Shown one piece after another: positions 32,478 through 42,404 of a DNA stretch of 50,616 bases. The notes beneath the pieces were generated by a model, which was not told the origin of the DNA, made no database searches, and worked only from the letters and a program-made list of their open reading frames with translations. The stretch comes from JBCCQH01 sp039024435 (GTDB lineage: Bacteria > Bacteroidota > Bacteroidia > J057 > JADKCL01), in the NCBI GenBank assembly GCA_039024435.1, contig JBCCQH010000052.1, positions 1-50,616 of the forward strand. The letters are read 5' to 3'. Each line of letters opens with the position of its first letter. Within the stretch, counting starts at the first letter, position 1. Both the position numbers and the translations under genes were made by a program.

Positions 32478-35291
32478 ATGCAAATTAGAACGTCTTTGAC
32501 TTTCCGCTTGCTCCGGAACTTCCTCCTGGCATTCGCTGCTTTGACCCCAGCAGCCGGAGAGCTATTCGCCTCCCACAATCTTGCCGGTGATATCACCTAC
32601 GAGTATCTGGGTAACAACACGGTGGAAATCACGGTATCTACCTACACCGATCCCTCGGCGGCACTCGTGGACCGCTGTTCGATTGACCTGGAAATTTGGA
32701 ATGGCAATGGTTCCATTAAGGTGGCCGACATCACCGGAATCCCCCGCGACAACGGTCCCTTCGGGCAAGATGCGCAATTCCCCATCAATTGCCCCAACCA
32801 AAACATGGGCGAGTACATCATCGGCTCGGTCAAACGCAATACTTATCGCACCACTTACACGCTCCCGGGTCCGGGCATCTACCTGGTGCGTTTTACCGAC
32901 CTGGCCCGGCTCGACAACATCGTCAACATGGCCAACTCCGGCAGCCAGTCGTTTTTCATCGAGACTTCTATCTTTATCAATGGTCTGCTGGGACCGCAAA
33001 ATTCGCCACAGTTCCTCAATCACCCGATTGATGATGCCTGTACCGAACGCCGCTGGACCCACAATCCAGGCGCTTTTGATCCGGATGGTGATTCGCTGAA
33101 TTTCCGCTTTGTGGATTGCCGGCAATACGATCCCCCTTCGATTCCGTCGCCCATCACCTGCACGGGTTTCATTCAGCCCGACCTCTACGGCAACAACGGT
33201 CCGATGACCATTGATCCGACCACAGGCCTCATCACCTGGGACACGCCACAGAACCCCGGCATTTACAACATCGCCTTCGTCATCGAAGAATACCGCAACG
33301 GGCAACTGATCGGTCAGTCGTTCCGGGACATGGCCATTTTTGTGTATCCCTGCGATAACAATCCCCCGGTGGTAGAATCGATCACCGATACCTGCATTTA
33401 CGCTGGCGATACCTTGAGCTTCGAATTCTTGGCCTACGATCCTGATTTCTCGCCGCCGGAGCCACCGCCGGGCGACAGCATCTATTTGTTCCTCAACAAC
33501 AATGGCGCCAACAACAACGGGCCATTTTCGGTCGCGAGCAATCCGGCCCAATTGGTCATCACGGAGCCGCTCGGCCAGCCGATTCCCCCCGATTTTCCGA
33601 TCCCCTACGACGATACGATTCGCGGGCAGGTGACCTGGGCGACCGACTGTTCCCACATCCGACCGGCGTTTTACCAGTTGGATTTTTACGCCCACGACAA
33701 CATCACGTACTTCGGCAGCCAATTGCTGAGTACGCACAAAATTATCAAGATCCGGGTGATTCCCCGACCGGTCACAGGCCTGACCGCCGTTGCCAGCAAC
33801 CGGGAGATCACCCTGAACTGGGATCTGCATCCCTGCGATTCCATTCGGGAATACCAAATTTTCCGCCGGATCGGTGGGGGAGGGTACACGGAAGATCCCG
33901 TCTGTTGTGATGGTGATCCCGAAGCCCAGGGCTATACCTTGGTTGGAACAAATCCAGGACGCAACAACACCACCTTTGTCGACGACAACAACGGCGATAA
34001 CTTCGAATTCGGGCAGGACATCTGCTACATCGTCCGGGCGGTCATGGTTTCGGGCGTGGTGAGCTGTGCTTCGAATGAGGTCTGCGTCATGATCGACAAC
34101 GATTTCCCGGTATTGCTCCAGGACAGCATTGACGTGACCAGTCCCAGCGGGCAAATCTGGGTGAGTTGGTCCCAGCCGGACATCGATCCGATTTTCCCCG
34201 GGCCTTACACCTACGAATTGTTGCGGGCCAATGAAATCAGCGGTGCGCTCAACTGGCAGACGGTGGCGACGAATCTGCCTTTCAATGACACGACTTTCCT
34301 GGACAATGGGATGGACACCGAGGTGCGGGGTTACCGCTACCGCGCCGATGTCTACGATGCCACTGGCACCCTTGTCGGAGAAGGCAACGTGGGCTCGTCC
34401 ATTTACCTGACCATCAGCCCCGGCGACCAACAGTTGAATCTCGAATGGCGGGAATTTGTTCCCTGGCTGAATCGGATCTATTACATTTATCGGGCGGATG
34501 ATTTCACCGGACCGCTGACCCTGATCGACTCGGTGCCGGGTACCGGAGCTACGCGGCACACCTACACCGATACCGGTTTGGAAAACTTCGAAGATTATTG
34601 CTACGTGATCGTTTCCGAGGGGGAATACGCCTCGCCGGAGGTGCCCGATTCGGTGCGCAATGCTTCACAAAGGGCCTGTGGTACCCCGCAGGATTTGGAG
34701 CCGCCCTGCATCGGGACCGTAGTATTTGATACGACACGCGATTGCCGCAACCTGAGCATCACCTTCAACTGGACCGATCCCGATTCGAGTTGCGGGGCCG
34801 ATGTCGATTTCTGGACGATTTACCGCGCGGACAAGCCAGATGAGCCGTTTACCCAAGTCACGGTGGTCGACAGCGGCGTGAATTTTGTCGCCCTGCCCAA
34901 TCTGACGACCATCGCCGATTGCTACGGGGTGACCGCCACCGATACCAACGGCAATGAAAGCGAGATGAAGGTCTTTTGCTTTGAAAATTGCCCGACCATC
35001 GAGTTGAGCAATGTCTTCACCCCGAACAATGATGGTGTCAATGATTTCTTTGCCCCGATCCGCGACCGCAATGTCACGATTACCCTGGTGGAAATCTACG
35101 ACCGATGGGGTTCAAAGGTCTACACCTCAAATTCGGTTCCGGAGATCCGCCAGATTTGGGATGGCCGAAACAATGAGGGCCAAAACGTCCCCGAAGGCGT
35201 TTATTATTATTACGTGCGCTACGAGGAGGATCGTCTGCCCGATATGGTGCCCAAACCGCCGCTGGTGGGACACGTCACCCTGATGCGCTAA
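32478..35291 (+). CDS. Large secreted protein with T9SS type-B (CHU_C) C-terminal domain
   Basis: 937 residues from the ATG at 32478 (a TTG at 32448 is less likely), opening a signal peptide (LLRNFLLAFAALTPAAGELFA). The N-terminal ~430 residues hold a repeated ectodomain region (HNLAGDITYEYLGNNTVEITV, FDPDGDSLNF, YDPDFSPPEP). Then come three to four fibronectin-III-like units (VTGLTAVASNREITLNWDL and later copies). The last ~95 residues (LSNVFTPNNDGVNDFF, IYDRWGSKVY, IWDGRNNEG, PEGVYYYYVRY) are the gliding-motility-associated CHU_C domain, which directs export and surface attachment through the type IX system. It is a likely surface adhesin. A perfect 12-bp terminator follows. Confidence 0.9.
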   Translation: MQIRTSLTFRLLRNFLLAFAALTPAAGELFASHNLAGDITYEYLGNNTVEITVSTYTDPSAALVDRCSIDLEIWNGNGSIKVADITGIPRDNGPFGQDAQFPINCPNQNMGEYIIGSVKRNTYRTTYTLPGPGIYLVRFTDLARLDNIVNMANSGSQSFFIETSIFINGLLGPQNSPQFLNHPIDDACTERRWTHNPGAFDPDGDSLNFRFVDCRQYDPPSIPSPITCTGFIQPDLYGNNGPMTIDPTTGLITWDTPQNPGIYNIAFVIEEYRNGQLIGQSFRDMAIFVYPCDNNPPVVESITDTCIYAGDTLSFEFLAYDPDFSPPEPPPGDSIYLFLNNNGANNNGPFSVASNPAQLVITEPLGQPIPPDFPIPYDDTIRGQVTWATDCSHIRPAFYQLDFYAHDNITYFGSQLLSTHKIIKIRVIPRPVTGLTAVASNREITLNWDLHPCDSIREYQIFRRIGGGGYTEDPVCCDGDPEAQGYTLVGTNPGRNNTTFVDDNNGDNFEFGQDICYIVRAVMVSGVVSCASNEVCVMIDNDFPVLLQDSIDVTSPSGQIWVSWSQPDIDPIFPGPYTYELLRANEISGALNWQTVATNLPFNDTTFLDNGMDTEVRGYRYRADVYDATGTLVGEGNVGSSIYLTISPGDQQLNLEWREFVPWLNRIYYIYRADDFTGPLTLIDSVPGTGATRHTYTDTGLENFEDYCYVIVSEGEYASPEVPDSVRNASQRACGTPQDLEPPCIGTVVFDTTRDCRNLSITFNWTDPDSSCGADVDFWTIYRADKPDEPFTQVTVVDSGVNFVALPNLTTIADCYGVTATDTNGNESEMKVFCFENCPTIELSNVFTPNNDGVNDFFAPIRDRNVTITLVEIYDRWGSKVYTSNSVPEIRQIWDGRNNEGQNVPEGVYYYYVRYEEDRLPDMVPKPPLVGHVTLMR

Positions 35292-35317
35292 CTTTTGTCG
35301 CCTTCGATAGTTGAAAA

Positions 35318-35358
35318 GGTAAACCGGTTGCGAATGAATTTAACCGGTTTACCTTTTT
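35318..35358 (+). terminator. Intrinsic terminator of the CHU_C protein gene
   Basis: GGTAAACCGGTT (35318-35329) and AACCGGTTTACC (35342-35353) form a perfect 12-bp stem with a 12-base loop, followed by five T; the arms are extended by a further A/T pairing. It lies 26 bp after the stop and just before ribE, so ribE must have its own promoter or depend on read-through. Confidence 0.9.
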
Positions 35359-35382
35359 GCTTTCATAACCTAGATAGTAGCC

Positions 35383-35985
35383 ATGTTTACTGGAATCATA
35401 GAGTCAATCGGGACGGTCGAAGACGTCCGTTCGGAAGGTAGCAACGTTGTCTTTCGGTTCGCGACGGAACTGGATGAGCCGATCCGCGTGGACCAGAGTA
35501 TCTCCCACAACGGGGCCTGCTTGACCGTGACCGATATCTTTGAGAACGTGCCGGCGGGCCGCAAAGAATACACGGTAGTCGCCGTTGACGAGACCTTGAA
35601 AAAGACGAATCTCGGCCGACTCAAGCCCGGGGATGAGGTCAATGTCGAACGCTGCATGAAAGTGGGACAGCGCCTCGATGGGCACTTTGTCCAGGGCCAC
35701 GTGGATACGGTCGGCACCGTGGAAGAGGTGAAAGAAGTTGATGGCTCCTGGATGTACCACTTTTCCTTTCCCGAGGAGTTTGCAAAACTATTGGTGGACA
35801 AAGGCTCCGTCTGTGTGAATGGTGTGAGCCTAACCGTGGTCGACGCGGAAAAAGACCAATTTTCGGTGACAATCATCCCTTACACCTACGCACACACGAA
35901 CTTCCGCAAGCTGCAGGCCGGCGATGCGGTCAATTTGGAATTCGATATTCTCGGGAAGTATCTGTTGAAGATCTACGGGAATTGA
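35383..35985 (+). CDS. ribE: Riboflavin synthase alpha subunit
   Basis: 200 residues beginning with the diagnostic MFTGIIESIG. Two homologous lumazine-binding halves are visible: SHNGACLTVTDI in the first and CVNGVSLTVVDAEKDQFSVTIIPYT in the second, linked by GHFVQGHVDTVG. The enzyme dismutates two 6,7-dimethyl-8-ribityllumazine molecules to riboflavin in the cytoplasm. It stands alone here, without other rib genes. No FMN riboswitch is evident in the short gap upstream, which is mostly the terminator of the previous gene. Confidence 0.95.
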   Translation: MFTGIIESIGTVEDVRSEGSNVVFRFATELDEPIRVDQSISHNGACLTVTDIFENVPAGRKEYTVVAVDETLKKTNLGRLKPGDEVNVERCMKVGQRLDGHFVQGHVDTVGTVEEVKEVDGSWMYHFSFPEEFAKLLVDKGSVCVNGVSLTVVDAEKDQFSVTIIPYTYAHTNFRKLQAGDAVNLEFDILGKYLLKIYGN

Positions 35986-36151
35986 TGGGGGAGTGGGGGA
36001 GCGCAAGTCCCCAGGTTACATCGCGTACCCGCACCGGAAAAATGAGAAACACGCGGAAATCCAATGAGGAGTACGTTAAAATATATTTGTGAAATCTGGC
36101 ATCGCCAAGGCGCAGGAATAAATGAAAACGGCTTCCACAAATTGACAGAAG

Positions 36152-36883
36152 GTGTCAAAGGTAGCTGCGATTTTTAAATTAAATTCGGTAGCTTTGAATC
36201 AAAATTGGAACAAAATCGCAACCTACGTGGCACTGCCTAAACTCGGAGAGGGATTTTACACGCCCTTGGATGCAGCCAAGATCTTACAGCTTGATCAGAA
36301 GCAAGCACGATACTGGTTTCGCAACTATGCCCGCCGGAAATTGGAGTCCGGGAGAGGGCATCGGTACTACTTTGATGCCGGGGACACGTACGCGGTGAAT
36401 TTTTATACCTTGATTGAGATGTTCGTTTTTTATTCGTTGAAAAACTACGGAGTCAGTGCGCAAAAAATATTGACCGCGCACAACGTCATCTCAAACGTTT
36501 TGGATACGCCTTATCCATTTGCTTTGCAAGATATGTTTGTTGGTGGCGGAGAAGTGTTCTTCAACTACACAAAGGGGGAAATCATTCGGGCTGACAAGTC
36601 GATGCAGATCATGATGGATGAAATCATCATGCCTTTCTGTCAAAAAATTGAATACGGAAAAGATAAGTTGGCCGAGAAATACTTTCCCCTTGGACCCCAA
36701 ACCAAAGTTGTTGTTGACCCCAAACATCAGTTTGGCTACCCAACGATCAAAGGGACCAATATTATCGTTGACGTAATTGCCGATATGCGCGAAGGTGGCG
36801 AATCGATCGAATCAATTTCAAAGCTGTACGGAATCTCCCGCAGTGCAGTTAAGGATGCGGTTGAATATGCAACGGCGGCCTAA
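36152..36883 (+). CDS. DUF433 antitoxin with N-terminal MerR-like helix-turn-helix
   Basis: 243 residues with a GTG start at 36152; an in-frame stop 7 bp upstream fixes the 5' limit. Residues ~25-100 (FYTPLDAAKILQLDQKQARYWFRNYARR ... YYFDAGDTYAVNFYTLIEMFVFYSLK) look like a MerR-type HTH, and residues ~185-243 (KHQFGYPTIKGTNIIVDVIADMREGGESIESISKLYGIS) are a DUF433 domain. DUF433 proteins are found beside DUF5615 PIN-like toxins and are regarded as their antitoxins, with autoregulation by the HTH. The stop codon overlaps the ATG of the DUF5615-type gene by one base. The region is more AT-rich than its flanks, suggesting transfer. Confidence 0.8.
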   Translation: MSKVAAIFKLNSVALNQNWNKIATYVALPKLGEGFYTPLDAAKILQLDQKQARYWFRNYARRKLESGRGHRYYFDAGDTYAVNFYTLIEMFVFYSLKNYGVSAQKILTAHNVISNVLDTPYPFALQDMFVGGGEVFFNYTKGEIIRADKSMQIMMDEIIMPFCQKIEYGKDKLAEKYFPLGPQTKVVVDPKHQFGYPTIKGTNIIVDVIADMREGGESIESISKLYGISRSAVKDAVEYATAA

Positions 36884-37445
36884 TGGAGATATTCTTCGAC
36901 GAAAATATTGCTCCGCAACTGGCCGATGCCATGGATGCATTGGAAAAACACCGGGGAAAAATCCGGGTCTACAGTACAACGGAGGTTTTTTCTGCCGGCG
37001 ATCAAGATGAAGAATTGATCCCCAAAATTGGCCAGAGAGGCGGAATTTTATTCACTCACGATCTAAGAGGCTGTTTAAATTTAATTCTGCGATTTTGCGT
37101 GGCATCTTTTTCCGCCCCTCTTCCGCTATTTTCTCGCCCATAGCTCGGGCTATGGACTCCAAAATGAGCTTTGATGGACAAAAAAATCTGCGCTAGCAAA
37201 TTTCACAAACCAATTTTAAACAGCCTCTAAGAATGAGAAGGATTACCCTGTACCGCGACTTGATTCGCGAATACAAGTTGGGTTTGGTTTTTCTCCATTT
37301 TCCCAAAGGGTCGCCGTATTGGGAGAGGGTCAGATTTATCGTGAACAAGTGGGAACCGATTGTAAAGGCGTTGCGCCGCGAAGATCCTCCTTTCGCATTG
37401 CGCATTACCGCTCGCGCTAAAAATCCGGACAGGGTTGCCTTTTAG
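36883..37445 (+). pseudogene. DUF5615 PIN-like toxin gene interrupted by a MITE-like element
   Basis: The frame starts MEIFFDENIAPQLADAMDAL (first acidic residue of the PIN-like core) and runs to ILFTHDLR, then enters the element at 37067-37227. On the far side the frame resumes as MRRITLYRDLIREYKLGLVFL and ends at 37445. Removing 37067-37230 (element plus one TAA repeat) joins 184 + 215 bases to a 132-residue protein with no frameshift, ending RITARAKNPDRVAF. DUF5615 proteins are PIN-fold nucleases acting as toxins, balanced here by the upstream DUF433 protein. The insertion leaves a truncated toxin, so the antitoxin is probably an orphan. Confidence 0.85.
37067..37227 (+). mobile_element. 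MITE-like element, copy 3 (161 bp, intact)
   Basis: Perfect 13-bp terminal inverted repeats, GAGGCTGTTTAAA at 37067-37079 and TTTAAACAGCCTC at 37215-37227, flanked by identical TAA trinucleotides (37064-37066 and 37228-37230), a target duplication. The core holds the palindrome CCATAGC / GCTATGG. The end sequence and a 3-bp TNA-type duplication recall IS5-family (IS1031-like) elements, so it may be mobilised by such a transposase; no transposase gene is in the window. It is the best-preserved copy and the most recent insertion. Confidence 0.9.
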
Positions 37446-37546
37446 TGCCGGGGATACCGAACATTCCGGTTGTGCAACCGACTCGAAAGGATAAATAAGT
37501 AAATCAAATGAGGGAAGGATTTTTCGCGCGAGAAATCCAAGGAGAC

Positions 37547-37924
37547 TCAATGCCGCAATCCACGGGTGGCAATCCCCAGATCACCCCGATTTGCGGCCCC
37601 GGATTCGATCAATATCTGAATTGTGATTCCGCCGTAGGTGACCGCGTAAACGTTTTGTCCGATTTGTGCAATTGTGACGAAACCCCGGTAGTACTGACGC
37701 TTGAGGTACTTGACCGAAACGTTAAACTGTGGAGCTGCAAGTTCGAGAATGTAGTTGACGATGGTAATCGGAATGTCGCTGCTCGTCGATCCACCCACCG
37801 TGGAATGTTCCAGTTCACTGCGCGATCCGCCTCCCCCGCCATTATTGGCAATGAGCGGATTAGAGACCATCATCGGAATGATGAGTACCATCAATATAAC
37901 CGGAAGCGCAAACAATCTCTTCAT
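37547..37924 (-). CDS. Small secreted hypothetical protein
   Basis: 125 residues from the ATG at 37924, starting with a signal peptide (MKRLFALPVILMVLIIPMMVSNPLIA). A short glycine-rich linker (NNGGGGGSR) is followed by a small strand-rich domain (DIPITIVNYILELAAPQFNVSVKYLKRQYYRGFVTIAQI and YAVTYGGITIQIL). I do not recognise the family. It lies between the broken toxin locus and the large OmpA gene; 37925-38121 carries no gene. An outer-membrane or periplasmic location is inferred. Confidence 0.6.
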   Translation of the reverse strand: MKRLFALPVILMVLIIPMMVSNPLIANNGGGGGSRSELEHSTVGGSTSSDIPITIVNYILELAAPQFNVSVKYLKRQYYRGFVTIAQIGQNVYAVTYGGITIQILIESGAANRGDLGIATRGLRH

Positions 37925-38121
37925 ATTCAACTCTTCAGATACAACCGAATACACCTAAATATCTGAAAAATAACCCAATTGCCAAAAAAATCTCTGGGAA
38001 ATTCGTAAGAGTGGGGTGGGGATCATCCGCTTTGGCGGGTAAATTTATGCCTTTCCCAGCGACGCCCCTTCCCCCAAAATCAAGCGTACCGATTCGGCGG
38101 CGCTTTGGCCTTCAGCGGAGA

Positions 38122-41100
38122 TCAAGGAGAACTGCGTTCCCGCAGCTTGCGTTCGTAGGCCAGGGCTTCTTTGATCGGAACCGGACGGCCTTGTCGGTAA
38201 GCGATCACAAATGCGTCGCGGTAGCCCCGGGCCCGAACCTGATTGAGGTGGCGGCGGGTTTCTTTGTAGCTGTCGAATCGGCACACGCTGTATTTGCGGA
38301 GATTCCCCACCCGGGCCACTTGCAATTGCTTGCGGTAAGGGCCCAGGGGGGAAAAAAATGCTTCGGGAGTGCTGCGTCCGACCACGGCAATCTGAATCGT
38401 GTAGAAGAAGCCGGGGGGAGCCATTTGTGGAACCGCGACCTGTCGGGGTGAAAACAGCGGTTCGGCACTGGAATTGCTGCGAATCACCGCTTCAGGAAAC
38501 CCATTTTGCTTGACTTCGAGGAGGACAGCTTCGGCGGTGGCGTAGTCAGCGTAGCCCCGGATGCGGTAAGTATAGAGGCCACCGCGCTGCTCCAAAAACA
38601 CCCGGCCCCGGGGCAAGCGGGCCTGGGGCAAAGGATCGTCAAATACTCCCAGTTCAATGGAATAGGCTTCCTGCGCGGCAAATGAATCTTCCGCCGCATA
38701 TTCCAGCACCAACAGCGCCTCCTTGAAGTTGATGTCGCTGACGCCAAGAATCTTGATTTCGGTGCGCCGATTGGCCTGGTGGGACCATTCGTCGCATTCT
38801 ACCCCGTTGATGCAGGCGTTGACCGGACGCTGCTCACCGTAGCCCCGGGCCACGATGCGGTCGCGGGGGATGCCTTTTTTTCGCAAATATGCCACCGCCG
38901 ATTCTGCCCGCCGTTGCGACAAGCGCAAGTTGTAGTCGTCGGCTCCTCGGGCATCGGTGTGGGCTCCGAGTTCCACCTTGATCGCCGGATTGTCCCTGAG
39001 TATGGTCGCTACCCGGTCCAGTTCCGGCCGCGATTCTTCCCGCAAAGTATGCCGATCAAAGTCATAGAAAATATTTTGCAACAGAATCGCTTGTCCGATT
39101 TCCACCTCCCGCAAGGTCAACTGGATCGGTTCTGAGCGCCCGGCATCCCGTGCGGATGGATTGAGTGCGACTTTTTCTTGAAGGTAACCGCTCTTCTCTG
39201 CGATCAGGAAGTAGCTTTTTCCCGGCTCCACCGCCAATTCAAAGTTCCCCTCTGCGGTTTGGAAACGGCGCAACTCCCGCCCCCCTTTGTCCTGAAGAAT
39301 GAGTTCTACTTCGGTCAGGGGCGCGGGCGCGTCCTGCGCCCGAATGGTCCCGGCAAGCACGATTTCATCTATTTCTGGCTCCAATTCCACGGTTGCAAGA
39401 TTATCGGCAAATGGCTCTCCGGGACGAAACGGTAGCACCTTGGTTTTGTAACCGGGTTTGGAAAGCTCGAGGTAGCGCAGGTCATCGGTTTCGGTGATCG
39501 ATTCCTGAACCAAAGTGCGGTCCCGCTGGCGCTCGGCGATGGAGTAACCCCGGTAATTGCGGCTCACGGTGACTTCTTTGAAGGTGCAAGTTTCACATTT
39601 GGCCCCCGAAGCCTGCGTACCGGACAGCACCATGCGCACCCGAAAGGTGCCTGGCCGCGGATAGGCGTGGACGACTTCCGGGCCACTGGCCCGCTCCCCA
39701 TCCCCAAAGTCCCAGAAGACCGCATTGACGGTGCAGTCTTCGGGCGGATCCGAGGCAAATGCGTCAAAGGCCATCGGCTGCCCCACCCGGCTGGAATCGC
39801 GCCCATTGACGTAGACCTGGCGCACATCCCGGACCTCAACCTCGTACTGCGCCTGGATGAGCAGCGGTTGATGGGAATATTCGTCCAAAATCCGCAGCAC
39901 CACCGCATACTTCCCCGGGTGCGCGTAGCAATGCTCCACCGTGCGGCCCTGGCGGAGATTGCCGTCGCCCAAGTCCCATTCGTAGACAAACGGCATTGAA
40001 TCGGTGTCCAGGTCACCGGCGTCAGTGAAGCGGTAACAATAACTTTCTGGCTCCTGGGGCGCACATTCGATGTCCACCGGAGGAATCGGCGCCTCCTGAG
40101 ACCACAACTCGCGCAGCGTGTCCTTGCGGGTACGTTGCCAGCCTTTGTCCTGTACCGTGACCCGCCGCGTCACACACTGGCGGCAAACTTGCGGTCCCGC
40201 TGCGGCACTCCCCGTAACCTGGAGGGTGATTTCGTAGGTGCCCACTTTACCGAACACCTGCGGCAGGGTAGGGCCGCTTCCCACCGTCTGCCCATCAATT
40301 TGCCAGGCAAAGCGGCCGATCTCGCAGTCGGGCAGCACGGAACTTCCGGCATCGTAGGTAACCGGGACACCGCGGGTCACCGTGTCCGGCCCCGCGATGT
40401 ACACCCGCGTCGGTGGCCGCACCTCTAAATCGTAGCCAGATTGATTCAGAAAGACAAACCCGCTGACCGTATCCACGAGGTTGAGTTCCACGTGGTAATT
40501 GCCCGGGGCCGCGTAACAATGTTCCACTTCCAGCCCTCTTCGGCGCGTTCCGTCGCCCAGATCCCATTCGTAGACGACCGGCATGGTCTCCATCTCCAGC
40601 CCGCCGACATCGGTGAAGCGGAAGCAGTAATCGGGCTCGATTTGGGGCAGACATTCGCCGGTTTGCACTGCATAAGTGGGATAGGGATCAGCGTAGAGGT
40701 CGATTTCTCCCCGTTCGTCGGTGGTGTAATCAACCTGGGTGCCGATGATGCGGACCTTGACGTCGGGGATGCCATAGCCGGTCGCGAGGTCAAGTACCTG
40801 GAAGGTTACCGGCTGGTTGGGGCGGAGCAGATAAATCGTGTCGTTGTAGACCTCGCCCGGGGCGATTCCGGTGGCATTGAAAGCTTGGTCTACCGAGACA
40901 TAGCCTTCCGCGAACACCGCAAAGCGGTAGTTTTTATCCGGCGGTAGCAAAAGGCGGAAATTGCCAGCCTCGTCGGTGAGGGTGCGTTCGATACGGGCGC
41001 TGGCGACCACCGCGGCGCTCACCCGGGCCTGGGGGACCGGCCGTCCAGTCGCTTGGTCGAGGACGATGCCGGCCAGCACCGGCTTGCGCACCGAAAAACG

Positions 41101-42399
41101 ATAGATGTCGTCGCCCCCACGGCCGCCCGGTCGGTTCGACGAAAAGAATCCCCATTGCTTGTCCGGGCTGCTGATGTAGGCAAAGTCGTCAAAGTAAGAA
41201 TTGAATGGTGCGCCCAGGTTGCGCGGGGATGTTGCCGGCGCCGACAAGGAAACCGAAAACAAGTCCAAGCCGCCCAGGCCCCCCAGCCCGTCGGAGGCAT
41301 AGACGAGTCGCCCATCGCGGTGGACAAAGGGAAACATCTCATTGCCCGGAGTATTGATGCGGGGGCCGAGATTTTCTGGTTCTGACCAGGCATCTTCCTG
41401 GCGCTCGACGACGTAGAGGTCGGTGCCGCCGTATCCTCCCGGCATGTCGGAGGCGAAATAGAGGCGATTGGTTCCCGGAGCGGCAGCTGGGTGGCCCACC
41501 GAGTATTCATCGCTGTTGAAGGGAAGGGAGCGCAATTCCTCCATGCCTTTTTCCGTGAGCCGGGCGTAAAAGAGCTTCAGATTAACGATACCGCTGCGGT
41601 TGGTGGTCTTTTTTCCCTTGAAATAGTTGTTGCGGGTAAAATAGAGCAGTCCGGTTGCTTCATCCACGCTGCAAATCGCTTCGTGGAACCGCGAGTTCAA
41701 CTTGCCATTCAGCAAGCGGGGGCGGGTGTCAGTGCCACCGCTGGGATCGGTCCGGGCGACATACAGGTCGAGAAAGGGCTGTTGGGTCCATTCGTACTTC
41801 GAGCGGATCACCGAGCCGTCCCCTCGGGAAGAAGCGAATATGATCCCGTCCCGGTACCAGGCGGGCCCGAAATCATCCTGATCCGAATTGAAGCGGTAAG
41901 GCGAGACCAAAAAGTCTGAGGAATCCCGAAAGTACTGCTCGATGTCGCGGCAGGATTCGGCGAAGCTCGGACCGCGGGGATCGGAAGGTACCGATTCCTG
42001 GTAGCGGCGGAACCACTTTTCCGCTTCCCGGAACATGCCGTTGTTCATGAGGGATTGGGCGTAGTAAAAATAGTTGATCGGCGGCAATTGCTTCAATCCC
42101 ACAACCTTGGCGTATTGGCGGGCGGCTTCGTCGTATTGGTTGGTGAGGCGGTAGCAATCGGCCAGGCGGATCAAGGCCGGCTTATTGAACTGTTTTTTCA
42201 GGGCGCGTTCGTAGAGCCGGATTGCTTCCGGGAACGACATCTCTTCAAAGGCGCGATTGGCGCGATTCAGCAGCGGATTTTGGCCCCAAACTGGCGGGAA
42301 AGCCAGCAGCAAGATGAGCAGCGAGATCCATTTCCGCCAATCCCCGCCGGAAAAAATCCTGGACGACCACCCAACTGAAGATGTGCGGAGACCTTGCAT
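38122..42399 (-). CDS. PorE-like TPR / propeller / PKD / OmpA protein
   Basis: 1425 residues. After an N-terminal hydrophobic signal (~residues 22-39) come TPR-like repeats (~40-150), a PD40/WD40-like propeller with FASSRGDGSVIRSK, YFASDMPGGYGGTDLYVV and FFSSNRPGGRGGDDIYRF (~170-450), a carboxypeptidase-regulatory-like unit, four PKD-like units (for example VYEWDLGDG twice and VFWDFGDG) and an OmpA C-terminal peptidoglycan-binding domain (~1100-1215). Two SPOR-like segments end the protein. The layout resembles PorE of the type IX system, which ties the machine to peptidoglycan. It starts 5 bp after the PorP/SprF-like gene and is the last gene of the adhesin operon. Confidence 0.85.
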   Translation of the reverse strand: MQGLRTSSVGWSSRIFSGGDWRKWISLLILLLAFPPVWGQNPLLNRANRAFEEMSFPEAIRLYERALKKQFNKPALIRLADCYRLTNQYDEAARQYAKVVGLKQLPPINYFYYAQSLMNNGMFREAEKWFRRYQESVPSDPRGPSFAESCRDIEQYFRDSSDFLVSPYRFNSDQDDFGPAWYRDGIIFASSRGDGSVIRSKYEWTQQPFLDLYVARTDPSGGTDTRPRLLNGKLNSRFHEAICSVDEATGLLYFTRNNYFKGKKTTNRSGIVNLKLFYARLTEKGMEELRSLPFNSDEYSVGHPAAAPGTNRLYFASDMPGGYGGTDLYVVERQEDAWSEPENLGPRINTPGNEMFPFVHRDGRLVYASDGLGGLGGLDLFSVSLSAPATSPRNLGAPFNSYFDDFAYISSPDKQWGFFSSNRPGGRGGDDIYRFSVRKPVLAGIVLDQATGRPVPQARVSAAVVASARIERTLTDEAGNFRLLLPPDKNYRFAVFAEGYVSVDQAFNATGIAPGEVYNDTIYLLRPNQPVTFQVLDLATGYGIPDVKVRIIGTQVDYTTDERGEIDLYADPYPTYAVQTGECLPQIEPDYCFRFTDVGGLEMETMPVVYEWDLGDGTRRRGLEVEHCYAAPGNYHVELNLVDTVSGFVFLNQSGYDLEVRPPTRVYIAGPDTVTRGVPVTYDAGSSVLPDCEIGRFAWQIDGQTVGSGPTLPQVFGKVGTYEITLQVTGSAAAGPQVCRQCVTRRVTVQDKGWQRTRKDTLRELWSQEAPIPPVDIECAPQEPESYCYRFTDAGDLDTDSMPFVYEWDLGDGNLRQGRTVEHCYAHPGKYAVVLRILDEYSHQPLLIQAQYEVEVRDVRQVYVNGRDSSRVGQPMAFDAFASDPPEDCTVNAVFWDFGDGERASGPEVVHAYPRPGTFRVRMVLSGTQASGAKCETCTFKEVTVSRNYRGYSIAERQRDRTLVQESITETDDLRYLELSKPGYKTKVLPFRPGEPFADNLATVELEPEIDEIVLAGTIRAQDAPAPLTEVELILQDKGGRELRRFQTAEGNFELAVEPGKSYFLIAEKSGYLQEKVALNPSARDAGRSEPIQLTLREVEIGQAILLQNIFYDFDRHTLREESRPELDRVATILRDNPAIKVELGAHTDARGADDYNLRLSQRRAESAVAYLRKKGIPRDRIVARGYGEQRPVNACINGVECDEWSHQANRRTEIKILGVSDINFKEALLVLEYAAEDSFAAQEAYSIELGVFDDPLPQARLPRGRVFLEQRGGLYTYRIRGYADYATAEAVLLEVKQNGFPEAVIRSNSSAEPLFSPRQVAVPQMAPPGFFYTIQIAVVGRSTPEAFFSPLGPYRKQLQVARVGNLRKYSVCRFDSYKETRRHLNQVRARGYRDAFVIAYRQGRPVPIKEALAYERKLRERSSP

Positions 42400-42404
42400 A
42401 GCGA

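Noticed and set aside
32562..34559. 665-codon open frame on the minus strand under the CHU_C protein gene
   Set aside because: It is antisense to a gene with clear signal peptide and CHU_C domain, and its product has no domain.
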